From NCBI RefSeq assembly GCF_008035925.1, contig NZ_CP036264.1, forward strand, positions 3,966,402-4,030,401: a DNA stretch of 64,000 nt, given 5' to 3'. This DNA comes from Stieleria maiorica. Lineage in GTDB: Bacteria > Planctomycetota > Planctomycetia > Pirellulales > Pirellulaceae. Below, one piece after another: positions 1 through 9,137 of this stretch. Position 1 is the stretch's first letter, and the number at the start of each line of letters is the position of its first letter. The position numbers were made by a program, and so were the translations under genes. The notes beneath the pieces were generated by a model. That model did not search any database. It was not told the origin of the DNA and saw only the letters and a list, made by a program, of their open reading frames with translations.

Positions 1-1431
1 CAACTGGTCGGGAACTTCCGGGCCGACGTAGCGCTCGATCGGTCCCATATCGCGATGCGTCAACTTGTACCAGGCTCGCGAAAATGCATCGGCAAAGTAG
101 TCGAAGTCTTCCAGAAAACGTTCGCAAATCTTGCGATAGATGGGATCTTCTTTTAACGCGATATCGGACGTCATCATCATCAAAGCGTTTTCTTTGCCTT
201 CGATGTGTGCATCAGGAGTCTTACGCGCGTCGGCGTCGACCGGAGTCCACTGGAGGGCACCGGTCGGACTCTTTGTCTTTTTCCATTCGTAGGTGAACAG
301 GTTCTGCAGGTACTCGTTGTCCCATCGAGTTGGATGGGAGGTCCACGAGCCTTCGATCCCGTTGGTCATCGTGTACTCTGCGTTGCCGGTACCGACCGGA
401 TTGTGCCAACCGAGCCCCATTTCTTGCATGGACGCCGCTTCCGGTGCCGGACCGATTTTTTCGGGGTCGACCATGCCGTGAGACTTCCCAAACGCGTGAC
501 CACCGGCGATCAACGCGACGGTTTCTTCGTCGTTCATCGCCATCCGCGCGAAACTCTCACGAATCTCTCGCGCACTGTCCATCGGATCGCCGTTTCCGCC
601 GGGGCCTTCCGGGTTGACGTAGATCAGCGCCTGGTGCGTGGCCGCGACCGGGTTTTCCAGATCCCAGTGCTCCTGTTTGGGATCACCTTCCCAACGTTCG
701 TCCAACGTGACCATTTCATTGGGGTGACCGACATGCTCGTCGCCGGTCCATCCTTCCGGTCCCCAATACGTCGCCGAATCAGCCTCCCACTGGTCGATGC
801 GACCGCCGGCAAATCCAAACGTCTGAAACCCCATGTCTTCCAGGGCGACATTGCCGGCCAGAATCATCAGGTCGGCCCAACTGAGTTTGGCGCCGTACTT
901 TCGTTTGATCGGCCACAGCAGACGTCGCGACTTGTCGGTATTGCCGTTGTCCCACCACGAGTTGATGGGCGCGAAACGTTGCATGCCTCCTCCTGCTCCT
1001 CCACGCCCATCGGCGATGCGGTAGGTCCCCGCGGAGTGCCAGGCCATGCGAATCATTTGAGGTCCGTAGTTGCCGTAGTCGCAAGGCCACCAGTCAACCG
1101 AATCATGGAGCAGTTCCCGAATGTCGGACTTCAGTTCATCGTAGTTGATTTCGGCAAAAGCCTGGCAGTAATCCAGATCGCTCAGCGGATTGGCTTGCAC
1201 CGGATCTTGGTGCAACAGTTCCACCTTCAGCCGGTTCGGCCACCAGTGATCCAATTGCGGTTCCGAACCGATCGCCCCGCCGACGCGTGTTCCGCGAAAC
1301 GGACACGCTCCCATCGTGGCGGCACGCGTTGTCACCTTGGTCGTCGTATCATGACCGCCGTTGTCCATGTCGACGGGTTTTGAGGAGTGAGCGTGTGGAA
1401 AGGGGCATTGCGATCCAGATTCGGAGGACAT
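1..1431 (-). CDS. katG: Catalase-peroxidase KatG, C-terminal part cut off by the window edge
   Basis: KatG is a bifunctional haem enzyme that removes hydrogen peroxide by catalase and peroxidase reactions. The visible 477 residues cover the N-terminal haem domain; the family is normally about 720-840 residues, so the rest lies left of position 1. The distal-site signature [10 protein letters not shown] is clear, with catalytic Arg128, Trp131 and His132. The partner residues of the Met-Tyr-Trp crosslink appear as LIYVNPEGP and FARMAMND, and [11 protein letters not shown] carries the proximal haem His. The start is the ATG at 1431, giving the cysteine- and histidine-containing leader usual for bacterial KatG. 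It reads off the left edge and no promoter was identified. The opposite strand has a long open frame that is only a shadow. Confidence 0.97.
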   Translation of the reverse strand, partial: MSSESGSQCPFPHAHSSKPVDMDNGGHDTTTKVTTRAATMGACPFRGTRVGGAIGSEPQLDHWWPNRLKVELLHQDPVQANPLSDLDYCQAFAEINYDELKSDIRELLHDSVDWWPCDYGNYGPQMIRMAWHSAGTYRIADGRGGAGGGMQRFAPINSWWDNGNTDKSRRLLWPIKRKYGAKLSWADLMILAGNVALEDMGFQTFGFAGGRIDQWEADSATYWGPEGWTGDEHVGHPNEMVTLDERWEGDPKQEHWDLENPVAATHQALIYVNPEGPGGNGDPMDSAREIRESFARMAMNDEETVALIAGGHAFGKSHGMVDPEKIGPAPEAASMQEMGLGWHNPVGTGNAEYTMTNGIEGSWTSHPTRWDNEYLQNLFTYEWKKTKSPTGALQWTPVDADARKTPDAHIEGKENALMMMTSDIALKEDPIYRKICERFLEDFDYFADAFSRAWYKLTHRDMGPIERYVGPEVPDQL

Positions 1432-1666
1432 GGGTTTGTCGCTGTTTTAAGTTTGGAATCGGGGAGCTGCCATTGTAAGGCATTGCACCCCAGCAAGAGC
1501 TGACGGGTGGGCGCGGCTCGCAGTGGTCGACGGTCGCTGGGGGAACAACACGGGAATCGTCCCGACGGCTCGCAGAAGGGTAGCGTGGTGGCTAGCCTGC
1601 CTCTGCCGGATGCGATTGATGGTTGGGAGCGTGCCCCCGACCGCGCAAACAGAACGACCGGCAACG

Positions 1667-1840
1667 ATTCGATGGCACCTTTCCGGCTATTTGAGCCGAA
1701 CGGGCGAGGGCTGCGTCACCCCAACTTTCGACCATCTGGGCCCCGAGCGACAAGGCATCCAATTCCTCGACGTCAAACATGAGCGGTTTGACCAGATCGT
1801 CCCGGCTGAGCACGTAGTCGACGCCGATCCACGCTCCGAA
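1667..1840 (-). pseudogene. Remnant of a YafY-type HTH/WYL transcriptional regulator
   Basis: About 57 residues on the minus strand read GAWIGVDYVLSRDDLVKPLM, then FDVEELDALSLGAQMVESWG and DAALARSAQ. From memory of the YafY family, this matches the stretch before the WYL domain, where proteins read roughly PLMFT-EELEALVLGARMV--WGD-ELA. The N-terminal winged helix and the WYL domain itself are absent. Downstream the frame continues only into unrelated residues. The fragment sits directly upstream of the SRPBCC gene, and such genes are often paired with a regulator. I infer a decayed regulator. No alignment was run. Confidence 0.6.
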
Positions 1841-1882
1841 AGAGCTGGACGGCCACCCGGTCGTACAAGTCAGACCTCCTTC

Positions 1883-2380
1883 ATGAGAGATGAGAAAAAA
1901 ATGAAGCCAGCCGCCTTCAAAACCCCCTCGGACACACAGGTCCAGGTCGTCAGAAGCTTCCACGCGCCCGTCGAATCGGTTTGGAAATCCTTCACCGTGC
2001 CCGAACGGGGCGCACGTTGGATGCTGGGACCGCCGGGCTGGTCGATGCCCGTCTGTGAGATGGACTTTCGAATCGGAGGAAAGTACGAAAACCGATTCCG
2101 CAACGAAGCCGAGGGCACCGAATTCGGCTGGACCGGTGAGTTTCGTGAAATCGAACCGCCGACAAAAATCGTTCAAGAAGAAAGCTTTGAACTCGGAGAC
2201 ACGGACGAGGCAGCCGTCATCACCATCACGTTTGAAGAGACGGGCGGGGTGACCACCGTCGCCACCCGGATTGAATATGCCTCCAAAGGGGCGCGCGATG
2301 CCGCTCTGGCGGCCGGCATGGCCGCGTCGATGGAAATGGGCTATTGCCGCATCGATGACTTGCTCACTGAGTCATCCTGA
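1883..2380 (+). CDS. SRPBCC/AHSA1-like (Activator of Hsp90 ATPase homologue) protein
   Basis: A 165-residue soluble protein of the START/SRPBCC fold in the AHSA1-like branch. The N-terminal strand reads VQVVRSFHAPVESVWKSFT, followed by the family's RWMLGPPGWSMPVCEMDFRIGG and a GEFREIEPPTKIVQEESF stretch; the C-terminal helix contains AASMEMGYCRIDDLL. These folds bind small hydrophobic ligands, but no substrate can be deduced. The frame is open further upstream to about 1523, but family similarity starts near residue 10 of the ATG at 1883; ATG 1901 is an alternative start. The neighbouring fragment at 1667-1840 looks like a dead partner regulator, so the gene may have lost its normal control. 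Confidence 0.85.
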   Translation: MRDEKKMKPAAFKTPSDTQVQVVRSFHAPVESVWKSFTVPERGARWMLGPPGWSMPVCEMDFRIGGKYENRFRNEAEGTEFGWTGEFREIEPPTKIVQEESFELGDTDEAAVITITFEETGGVTTVATRIEYASKGARDAALAAGMAASMEMGYCRIDDLLTESS

Positions 2381-2393
2381 TTTCTTCACGCCA

Positions 2394-2780
2394 TCAATTG
2401 GCGCGGTTGCGCATGTGGTCCGCCGTCCGAAAGAATGTCATCTTCAGTTGTGAAACGAGCAGCGGGTTGTCGACCAGTTCGTCGAGTGCTCTATTCATGC
2501 ACAATAACCATTGGTCTCGTTCGTCTTCACCGATCGGAAACGGCAAGTGCCGCGCTCGCAACCTCGGATGACCATATTCTTCGATATACAGCGACGGCCC
2601 GCCGAAAAACCCCGACAAAAACTTGAACAGCTTGTTTCTCGATTCGGTTAAGTCGCTGGGATGGAGTGCGCGAATGGTCTTCGTCTCGGGCAGTTCCGAC
2701 ATCAGATCGTAAAACCGATCGACGATGCGGCGCAATTTCTCTTCGCCACCGAGCTGCTCGTACAATGTTGGGGGATTCAT
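2394..2780 (-). CDS. Group II truncated haemoglobin
   Basis: A 128-residue globin of the truncated group II (TrHb2) type, cytoplasmic, which binds haem and handles O2, NO or peroxide. It begins with TLYEQLGGEEKLRRIVDRFY, where Phe23-Tyr24 are the B9-B10 pair. GGPSLYIEEYGHPRLRARHL carries the proximal histidine at His78, and ERDQWLLCM carries the Trp (G8) typical of group II. Length is normal for the family. It converges on the SRPBCC gene and diverges from the small HExxH gene at 2821, with only 40 bp between the two starts. Confidence 0.93.
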   Translation of the reverse strand: MNPPTLYEQLGGEEKLRRIVDRFYDLMSELPETKTIRALHPSDLTESRNKLFKFLSGFFGGPSLYIEEYGHPRLRARHLPFPIGEDERDQWLLCMNRALDELVDNPLLVSQLKMTFFRTADHMRNRAN

Positions 2781-2820
2781 CGGAACAAAAATACTCGAAT
2801 GTTCTACGACGGGCTACCTG

Positions 2821-3225
2821 ATGACTGCTGATGTTTTTTCCGAGTTCCTCGATCCATTTAAGCGACACAGTGTGCTGCGCGAGCGCGTGCGGGCCGTGTT
2901 AGAGCGGTTGCCGACATCGGTTGTGGAGGATTTCTTGCAGGACGAACGCTTTCGCGTCACGCTCGAGAATTTCGTTCCCGGCCAAGGCTGGTCACTGTGG
3001 ATGGCGATGCCGGGGGCGAATCGTAGCGGCAGCCGCGTCGTCGTACTTCGTCAGCGGCTCAACGACTGCAACGAAGACTTCGCCCTGTACATCATCGCAC
3101 ATGAATTTGCGCACGCGCATCTCCACAACGGCGGCTGGGGCGAACACACCGATCCCGAGCAAGCGGCCGACGCTCTGGCCGATTCCTGGGGATTCCCGAA
3201 GGTCGCGCGTTCCCCGCAGGGCTAG
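2821..3225 (+). CDS. Small HExxH metallopeptidase-like protein
   Basis: A 134-residue protein of unknown function. Near the C-terminus it has HEFAHAHLHNGG (His94, Glu95, His98), and 15 residues after His98 a DPEQAAD segment that could supply the third zinc ligand (Glu113). This arrangement resembles minimal zinc peptidase domains of the ImmA/IrrE or M48-like kind, but the family is not certain. No signal peptide or membrane segment is visible. The frame is open to 2725, but that would overlap the divergent globin, so the ATG at 2821 is chosen. The shared 40-bp divergent region suggests common control with the globin, which is inference. Confidence 0.7.
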   Translation: MTADVFSEFLDPFKRHSVLRERVRAVLERLPTSVVEDFLQDERFRVTLENFVPGQGWSLWMAMPGANRSGSRVVVLRQRLNDCNEDFALYIIAHEFAHAHLHNGGWGEHTDPEQAADALADSWGFPKVARSPQG

Positions 3226-3300
3226 CGCCGATTTTCAGTTCGAACGCCAACCGCAAGATCGGCTCTCGATCTGTGGGCGGCACCGTGCCCAAAGGAAAAC

Positions 3301-3428
3301 TGGTCAAAAAATGAAGTGGTCAAAAAATGCAGGCACCGTGCAGCAGCGGTTCCTTCGTTGTCCGCATTTTTTGACCAACCCATTTTTTGACCCTTCTCCG
3401 AAACCAACCGCGGACTCGGCACAAGAAG
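3301..3428. repeat. Dispersed repeat family 1, copy 1 (128 bp, inverted-repeat ends)
   Basis: A 128-bp unit also present at 5117-5244 with 13 mismatches by eye, about 90% identity. The left part has two TGGTCAAAAAATG-like units and the right part has their inverse twice (CATTTTTTGACC), so the transcript could fold into a long hairpin. There is no transposase or target duplication. It resembles a REP/MITE-type element. Confidence 0.85.
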
Positions 3429-3648
3429 ACGGATACGGGTAGACCAAATCCATAGTCTCGGAAGGTATGAATTCATCGGTATGCCAGGTCAGATCCGTTC
3501 CGTCGGGCTTAACGGACGTAATACGCCCTGCGCGGTGAAAAACGAGTCGATCATTCTGAGAGGGATCCGTTTGGGCGCTCAGATCTGCCTGGCCAGTCAT
3601 GAATAGCGAAAAGCAAACGACAAGCGAAAATCTCAACTCTTGGCACAT
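3304..3648 (-). pseudogene. Truncated secreted WD40-like (PD40) protein ending inside a repeat
   Basis: The frame starts with a signal-peptide-like MCQELRFSLVVCFSLFM, then RLVFHRAGRITSVKPDGTDL, which resembles the first strand pair of a PD40/TolB-type beta-propeller blade. After roughly 65 genuine-looking residues the frame enters repeat family 1 and ends there (FFDHFIF). A propeller needs several hundred residues, so this is probably the head of a gene cut by the repeat. Starts at 3669 (one methionine earlier) or 3648 are both possible. Whether it is expressed is unknown. Confidence 0.5.
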
Positions 3649-3929
3649 GCCCCTCTCCTGACTATTCATTGCCGCTTCAGATGCCGAATCTGGGTTGGTG
3701 GTCGGGCAGAATCTTCATGAACCAACGCACCCATCCATTTGATGAATGTACCTATCACGGAGAACCGAGGCAATTTCCTGATCTCGGTTGACTTGGCCAA
3801 CTCCTGTCAAACCGACTTCTCCTGTGATGTGGGGGAGCTCCTTCCGATCGAAACGTCAGGTTGACCTACCTACCTCGTATTGAAACACCGACGCGGATCA
3901 GTGCGATGTCCGGGAGACGCAAGTGTTCG

Positions 3930-4826
3930 TCATTGCTGAATCATCGATTTGATGTCGTCGATGCTGACGCTGTCGTACAGTCGCGACGAATTAAAATTCC
4001 CTTCTCCTGGATGATCCAAGTAGTTGGGAAGATGCCAAACCTCCCTCCCGTTGTGCTTGAGCCAAATCTCCTGGAACGCCAATGAACCGGGCGCGTACTT
4101 CCAGACGAGACCCTCGTCGGTCTCGTGGCATTCAATCAACAAGGTAAGTTCGGGATCGGTGCCAAGCTGATTCGTAAAGATGAAGAGTGATCCGTCGACG
4201 ACAGGCGAATCCGCCTTTTGCAACTCCACTGCGTTGAGGCGAAAAACGGCCTTGGGAATGAGTCGTAGTGCATCAACTTCACCCGTCTGGACCGATCGTG
4301 TTTCCGCGGAGAACTGCTTCGCGATCCCCCGCATTTGTAGATCCCTTCGGCGTCGTGACAGGTCGTCATCGCCGGGCGGAGGCGTTGGCGCTGTTGGCAA
4401 TGATCGCAACTTGACACCAACAGGAGACCACATTTGCCCCCACTTCATCGGGCTTCGGATGGGCTTCGGTGGCGTCTCGATCAGTGCTTGAAACTCCTGG
4501 TAGACTTCCCGTCCCGATTGGATCGGAAGCGATAAGACGCCACCGGCGACCACCGCTCGGCCTTGGTAGGTCCAAACGTAAACGTCTCCGGAATTCGGCG
4601 CGACGGTATCGCGATACTTCTGATAGTCCAGTCCCGTCCACGTGAAGACGGGATCTTCGAGTTTCAGCCGTTGCAAGCCGTCGTCATCCAGTCGGAAACG
4701 AATCTGCTTCGCCTGGTGGCGATAAAATTGCTTTAGGGTTTCATACTCTTGCGTCGGCTCCTGAGCCCACGTCGTGGACACGATGGTCAGGTGACACAAG
4801 CAGATCATGACCATCGCCCGAACCAT
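3930..4826 (-). CDS. Secreted protein of unknown function, planctomycete-type
   Basis: A 298-residue protein with a signal peptide (MVRAMVMICLCHLTIVSTTW, cleavage after AQ). Features that can be seen are an early FTWTGLDYQKYRDTVAPNSG motif followed by DVYVWTYQGRAVVAGGVLSL, and a C-terminal DGSLFIFTNQLGTDPELTLL with GREVWHLPNY. I recall similar paired motifs in many hypothetical secreted planctomycete proteins, often with several copies per genome, but no function is known to me. It probably acts in the periplasm or outside the cell. It is monocistronic, with about 700 bp of repeat and intergenic DNA downstream. Confidence 0.8.
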   Translation of the reverse strand: MVRAMVMICLCHLTIVSTTWAQEPTQEYETLKQFYRHQAKQIRFRLDDDGLQRLKLEDPVFTWTGLDYQKYRDTVAPNSGDVYVWTYQGRAVVAGGVLSLPIQSGREVYQEFQALIETPPKPIRSPMKWGQMWSPVGVKLRSLPTAPTPPPGDDDLSRRRRDLQMRGIAKQFSAETRSVQTGEVDALRLIPKAVFRLNAVELQKADSPVVDGSLFIFTNQLGTDPELTLLIECHETDEGLVWKYAPGSLAFQEIWLKHNGREVWHLPNYLDHPGEGNFNSSRLYDSVSIDDIKSMIQQ

Positions 4827-5116
4827 GGTATTTCCCCTTCAATCAAGTTGAGATGCCGTCCGTACCTTTCAGACAGTTTGTCTGGTTTGGACTAGCATAC
4901 CGAAAAGGAGAAGCGAATCAACGTCTGGTCGGCTTAAAGGCGCCACCCACCTTGCACGCTCTCATCGGTTGGACGGTCTTCAGGGAGGGCATCATTTGGT
5001 GCCACCCGTGATCGCTCCGTCAATGGAAGGAGCATGTCCTCTCTTAACTCGACAGGTGGGTGTTGTCTCTGTGGCGGCACCTGTCAGCTGTCCGCTCAAC
5101 ATGCCATGCGGAAGGG
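4827..5116. other. Intergenic stretch without a recognisable gene
   Basis: About 290 bp upstream of the secreted-protein gene. Open frames here are short and have no family features, and some run into the repeats that follow. It presumably holds the promoter of the minus-strand gene ending at 3930; no clear -35/-10 pair was picked out. Confidence 0.5.
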
Positions 5117-5244
5117 TGGTCAAAAAATGGAGTGGTCAAAAAATGAAGGCACGGTGCAACAGCAGTTCCTTCGCCGTCCACATTTTTTGACCAACCCATT
5201 TTTTGACCCTTCTCTGATACCAACCGCGAGCTTGGCACAAGAAG
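5117..5244. repeat. Dispersed repeat family 1, copy 2
   Basis: Same length, orientation and inverted-repeat layout as the copy at 3301-3428. Paired TGGTCAAAAAATG-type units on the left are mirrored by CATTTTTTGACC units on the right, and both copies end with the same ACAAGAAG. Differences are scattered substitutions with no gaps, consistent with copying and drift. Confidence 0.85.
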
Positions 5245-5277
5245 TCGGATGGCCACAAACGCACGGGCGGCAATCCG

Positions 5278-5385
5278 CAGAATCTTCTTACCCCCAAAAT
5301 CTTCCTACCTCCCGATCCCACCGGCTCCTGGACGGACGCTATTGCAGCAGAGAAGGCAGAATGATCCGGGGCAGAATGATGAGGG
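5278..5385. repeat. Dispersed repeat family 2, copy A
   Basis: Contains AATCTTCTTACCCCCAAAAT, a CCGACC/CTACC-type segment, and a tail of two GGCAGAATGAT-like units separated by a short CGG-type spacer. The same order is found at 36829-36990 and 48034-48182. It lies directly after repeat family 1 copy 2, forming a composite. Confidence 0.7.
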
Positions 5386-5479
5386 CATGCTGCCGGTGCG
5401 TCCCGACGTCCGGGCTCAACGCCATGCCCTTTTTTCAGCCCCTGCGGACGAATCATCCCGTGCACTCCAGACCCAACGA

Positions 5480-5514
5480 AAAGAGGCCCCCTGCTGACTG
5501 CAGGAGGCCTCTTT
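5480..5514. terminator. Inverted repeat next to the left attachment site
   Basis: Arms AAAGAGGCC (5480-5488) and GGCCTCTTT (5506-5514), with an inner CCTGC/GCAGG pair. It is terminator-like but has only a short T run. A hairpin with 9-bp arms stands in the same place beside the right attachment site (29095-29147). Confidence 0.55.
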
Positions 5515-5519
5515 CTGAG

Positions 5520-5534
5520 AGCTACCCCGCTAGG
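5520..5534 (+). other. Candidate left attachment site (attL) of the island
   Basis: AGCTACCCCGCTAGG is identical, in the same orientation, to 29164-29178, where it is the complement of the 3' end of tRNA-Gln. A chance 15-bp match to the tRNA end within this window is unlikely (about 1 in 10,000). A plus-strand frame through it reads SYPAR, just as the integrase does at the right end. It marks the probable left boundary. Confidence 0.75.
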
Positions 5535-5579
5535 GTTTCCCCCACCGCGGAAAACACGGGGCGAAACAAATCGTCCGGC

Positions 5580-5603
5580 AAAAGTACCCCCGAAAGTACC
5601 CCA
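5580..5603 (+). promoter_or_regulatory. Candidate arm-type integrase binding site, left arm
   Basis: Two AAAGTACCCC units separated by CG, inside a 24-bp block identical to 29031-29054. The block lies 46 bp inside the left core site; its partner lies about 110 bp inside the right core. Short direct repeats on the element side of both cores are what arm-binding tyrosine recombinases use. The function is inferred. Confidence 0.6.
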
Positions 5604-7031
5604 CAGCCTGCGGAGTTGTTTGCTGAGTGCATCCGCGACCATCTTTCCGATGCCGAGATGGCTGACTTGCTGACATCGTTAGGGTCGGCCAGCGGCTCTG
5701 CGATTGTAGGCTCGGAAAGCGACGCTCACGGGTGATGAACGTCGCAGCAGACGGCACTGAAACGAAACCCCTCGTACGAATCACTTCACCAGTGATGGAC
5801 GTAGAACCTAGGAGTCTCCCGCAACGCAATTTGCGTACTTGACGATGCGATGGGAGTGTCGCCGTGTTCTCCGAACTCGGCGGATCGAGAAAGCGAAGCT
5901 TTGCCCCGCGCCGACCTCGTAGAGTACGGCGGCTGTCCAGCCCAATCGAAAACGAAGCTGCGGTAGACAACGAGGGATCGTCCAGCGGGTTCAAACGCAT
6001 TAATCGAAGTGAGCGGAAGATTGCCGAGGGCAAATGGGCGCGATGCGTCACAGCGGTGACGGTGTCGATTTATTCTCCTGGGGAACCACGTAAGCGACTC
6101 GGGGATTGGTTCATCATCGCGGCGTAGTGAACCGCCACAAATAGCAGTTCGGTGAGACATCGGGCAGCCGGCCGCCAAACACTCTGGAACCGCTTTGAAG
6201 TGCGAAAGGGGGCCCCGATCGCGAAGGAATTTGACCCGCTAATCGAAGCTGGCGATTTCCCGGTACTTGGTTACCTCCCGCCTCCGTCGAAACTGCACCG
6301 TGGAGAATCAAAATCTGATTGGACACAGCGTCGCTTTGCGGCAAGCCAGTCAGATCATTTGCGTTGGTCGCCGCAGACGATACGGCGAGAGCCATCGGAC
6401 GCAATGCGAAGGTGGTGTGTCGGGCGTCTGATTGGTGCATGACCTCATGACGTGCTCAGGTCTCCAGTCTCCCCTTTCCACGGTCAGCACGTCTGCTCGT
6501 CAGCAGAAATGGGGCGTTCGAAGGTGAGGGCTAGAACGGGCATTGGGGCCGACGCGCTGATTGATCGGTATTCCGTCAACAAATGAAATGTCTTTCAGTT
6601 GGATCAGCGGCTGGCCCCAACAGACATTCGATCTCTGCAATGCTGTTCCAAAGTTTGCAACAGTGCATTGCGTCAACGTCTAGGAATCCTACACCTGCCG
6701 GGTTTCTTTACCCGGATCCCCCCATCGACACGGTCAGGTACCTGGGGGACCAAAAGAAAAGGTTTTCTTGCTCCCGCCCCCCGAACGGTTGGCCAGGGCG
6801 TGGGGAGAAGACAGCAGCACGTACACCACAGTGCTCATCCGGCGTGGTGCAGCAAAACGACGGCAAAATTGCAGTAAACGACCGCACTCTCAGTGGAAGG
6901 CGGGGCTTTCGGTGCATAAGGGGGCCAGTCCAGGCCATACTTTCGCGTTGATTGAGCGTGAAAACTCGCAAGAACTGCCAATATGGCAGCCCCTTGATGA
7001 AACGGAAATCAACCTTGGGCAATGTACGCCC
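5604..7031. other. Gene-poor left end of the island
   Basis: About 1.4 kb with many short overlapping open frames on both strands and no frame that shows family features, a signal peptide or a clear ribosome-binding site. One plus-strand frame near 5604-5730 (ending in SLGSASGSAIVGSES) could be a short real product but is unsupported. There are small local palindromes, for example CCGGGTTTCTTTACCCGG near 6698. It may hold decayed genes or the promoterless scar of earlier insertions. Confidence 0.5.
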
Positions 7032-8954
7032 TTACCGAACCCATTGAACGCCGCCCGCAAGCGAGTTGAAGGACGACCTGGAGTTGGCTTGCCCTTGGTA
7101 GGCGATCGAAGCCTGACCGCCCAAGAATCGGAACAGATCGAGTTGTGCCCTCACGAATCCCCAGTCACGCCCGGCGTCGACGCCGCGGTCGGTCAGTTGG
7201 GACATCACCGATGTGTTTGCGACACTCGAAACGAAAATCTCATTGGGATCGAGATACTCGTGCATCCACCCGAAACGAACGCGGGTGGTCGCCACAACGT
7301 TCCCCAACCCTCCGGATTGCTCCATTCCAAGCCCCAACACGCCTCGCATTGAGTCACCGCTGCCGCCTGGGTTGGTCAGTGCGAAATCAACATCTCCCGT
7401 TTCATTGATTGCGTCCAATTCCACCCGCGAACCGTGAAGCCCGAGGTAGGGAACCCAACTGATGGCTTGCCACACAAAAACCGTTCCAGTCTCAAAGTAG
7501 GCAAATCCTGCTGTACCATCGAACGAGCTTTGGGCGGCCGTTGAACCTTCGATCACCGAGAACGACCGATTCACGTCGTAGGTTTGTACGCCCCCGCCAC
7601 CAGCGGCAAGTAAGTACAGAGAATCGCCCACGTACTCGATGGATCCGCCGCCGCGGTATGACTCGATGTCAGCATGTTGTTCGACGCCAGACATTTCGAG
7701 CTTCCCACCACCCAAGTGAGCGAAAAGGTGTGACGACAGCCCGTTCTTGTTGCTGAGCCCCAACCCCAACTCCATTCCCCCAAACTCTTGGTAGTAGCCG
7801 GGTGTCTCGCAATGATCTTCTTCCGTGCTGGCGGACACACCGTAGGCCCTCGCCCATGACATGATCGCCGGCGGGCGGACTCCGTCGTAGCGTTGCAGCA
7901 GCACGCGATCGCGAATCGATTCTATGTTGTTCTGAATGTGGACGATTTCGGCACCGATCAGTGACGGGTAGATTGATCCCGAAATCGCGTTCGCCGCGGC
8001 GACCATTGTCTCGCCGGCGGAGTTCACGAGCGCGTCCACTCCTGTGTGGGAGCTGCCTCGCAAGTCCTCAAACACCTCGACAGCGGACAGTTGGTTGCAC
8101 CCGGTCACAACGGTTGAAAACGGCGCCCCGTTGTCTTGAATGGCGAACCCGATCTGATTGGCAGGCAACGAAGAATCAAAGACCAATTCCAGAAAGGGGC
8201 GGTCCGGCACGTCAATTGGTGGTGTCGGGCTTGAAAGTGTTCCTGAGATCGTCCCTGCATCCAACACAAGGAAAGTTTGGCCGGCGGCGAACTGATCACC
8301 GTTGAATCGAATCGACAGATCAGCCGAATCAACGGTCGCAGTTCCAGAGACGGTCACACGGTCGGATGTCGTCGTGCCACCGGAAGTGCTGAGATCCAAC
8401 TGGACGGTGCCCCCGGTCAGATCTAGATCACCGTCCACATCGAAGATGCCGATCGTACCAGCGTTCGCATTCGCACCGGGCGACAAGGTTCCAAATGCCG
8501 TGCCGCTCGGCCCGATGTCGCCCGTGACGGTACCATTTCCAACGACCGTCACGCCGGAAGCGACGACAAAATCCGGGTCGTCAACTGGGTTGGCCACATT
8601 CAAGTTTGTGGGATCAATCGTGCCACCAGCCAGGTTCAATGCACCGGCGACGCCGGCGCGGTCGATGGTAACGTTGATCGGGTCCCTTGTTGTAAAAGAC
8701 AGATTACCTGTGATCGACGGCAAGTCACTCGAAAGCGTGATCGTTGTATCGACCGGAAAGTCGAAAACGATCCGATCGCCCGCCGCTGCATTTGTCAGCG
8801 CCTCTCGCAATGACCCGGTGCCCGAATCCGCGGCACTATCGACAATCAAATCAGCTGACGACGCCGATTGCACTGAAACCGCTGACCCAAGAATTGCGAG
8901 TAATGCACATCGACGGAGGTTCCTCAACACCAACGAATGAGGTTCTTTCAGCAT
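7032..8954 (-). CDS. Autotransporter (type V secretion) outer-membrane protein
   Basis: A 640-residue protein. An N-terminal signal peptide (LLAILGSAVSVQSASSADLI) is followed by DSGTGSLREALTNAAAGDRI, the opening typical of beta-helical adhesin-like passengers with Gly/Thr/Asp-rich strands to about residue 280. The last 270 or so residues have the alternating pattern of an autotransporter beta-barrel (RAYGVSAS, FAYFETGTVF, GWMHEYLDPNEIFV) and end SLAGGVQWVR, with the aromatic near-terminal residue that outer-membrane barrels usually have. The passenger is shorter than in most adhesins. It is monocistronic and lies inside the candidate island, so it may be cargo for surface interaction. The ligand is unknown. 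Confidence 0.85.
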   Translation of the reverse strand: MLKEPHSLVLRNLRRCALLAILGSAVSVQSASSADLIVDSAADSGTGSLREALTNAAAGDRIVFDFPVDTTITLSSDLPSITGNLSFTTRDPINVTIDRAGVAGALNLAGGTIDPTNLNVANPVDDPDFVVASGVTVVGNGTVTGDIGPSGTAFGTLSPGANANAGTIGIFDVDGDLDLTGGTVQLDLSTSGGTTTSDRVTVSGTATVDSADLSIRFNGDQFAAGQTFLVLDAGTISGTLSSPTPPIDVPDRPFLELVFDSSLPANQIGFAIQDNGAPFSTVVTGCNQLSAVEVFEDLRGSSHTGVDALVNSAGETMVAAANAISGSIYPSLIGAEIVHIQNNIESIRDRVLLQRYDGVRPPAIMSWARAYGVSASTEEDHCETPGYYQEFGGMELGLGLSNKNGLSSHLFAHLGGGKLEMSGVEQHADIESYRGGGSIEYVGDSLYLLAAGGGGVQTYDVNRSFSVIEGSTAAQSSFDGTAGFAYFETGTVFVWQAISWVPYLGLHGSRVELDAINETGDVDFALTNPGGSGDSMRGVLGLGMEQSGGLGNVVATTRVRFGWMHEYLDPNEIFVSSVANTSVMSQLTDRGVDAGRDWGFVRAQLDLFRFLGGQASIAYQGQANSRSSFNSLAGGVQWVR

Positions 8955-9137
8955 GATTTTGAGCCCTGACGCGGAAGTAACGAATGGGGTATCGTCCTCC
9001 CACCGTCAGAACACTGCCAAGAAATGACACTGACACAACAGACGTTTCGAATACAAGCGAGGCATCCGGCAGTACCGTCAAGGCTTGCCAGACCTGCCCA
9101 CCGCGTTCTTAATCATCTCCGGTTTCGGAAACACCAT

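Noticed and set aside
205..1383. Long plus-strand open frame opposite katG
   Set aside because: It is the complement of a clear KatG coding sequence and shows no family features of its own.
5034..5735. 233-aa plus-strand frame spanning repeats and attL
   Set aside because: It is made of repeat families 1 and 2 and the attachment region, with no start signal or family match; only the SYPAR part is informative.
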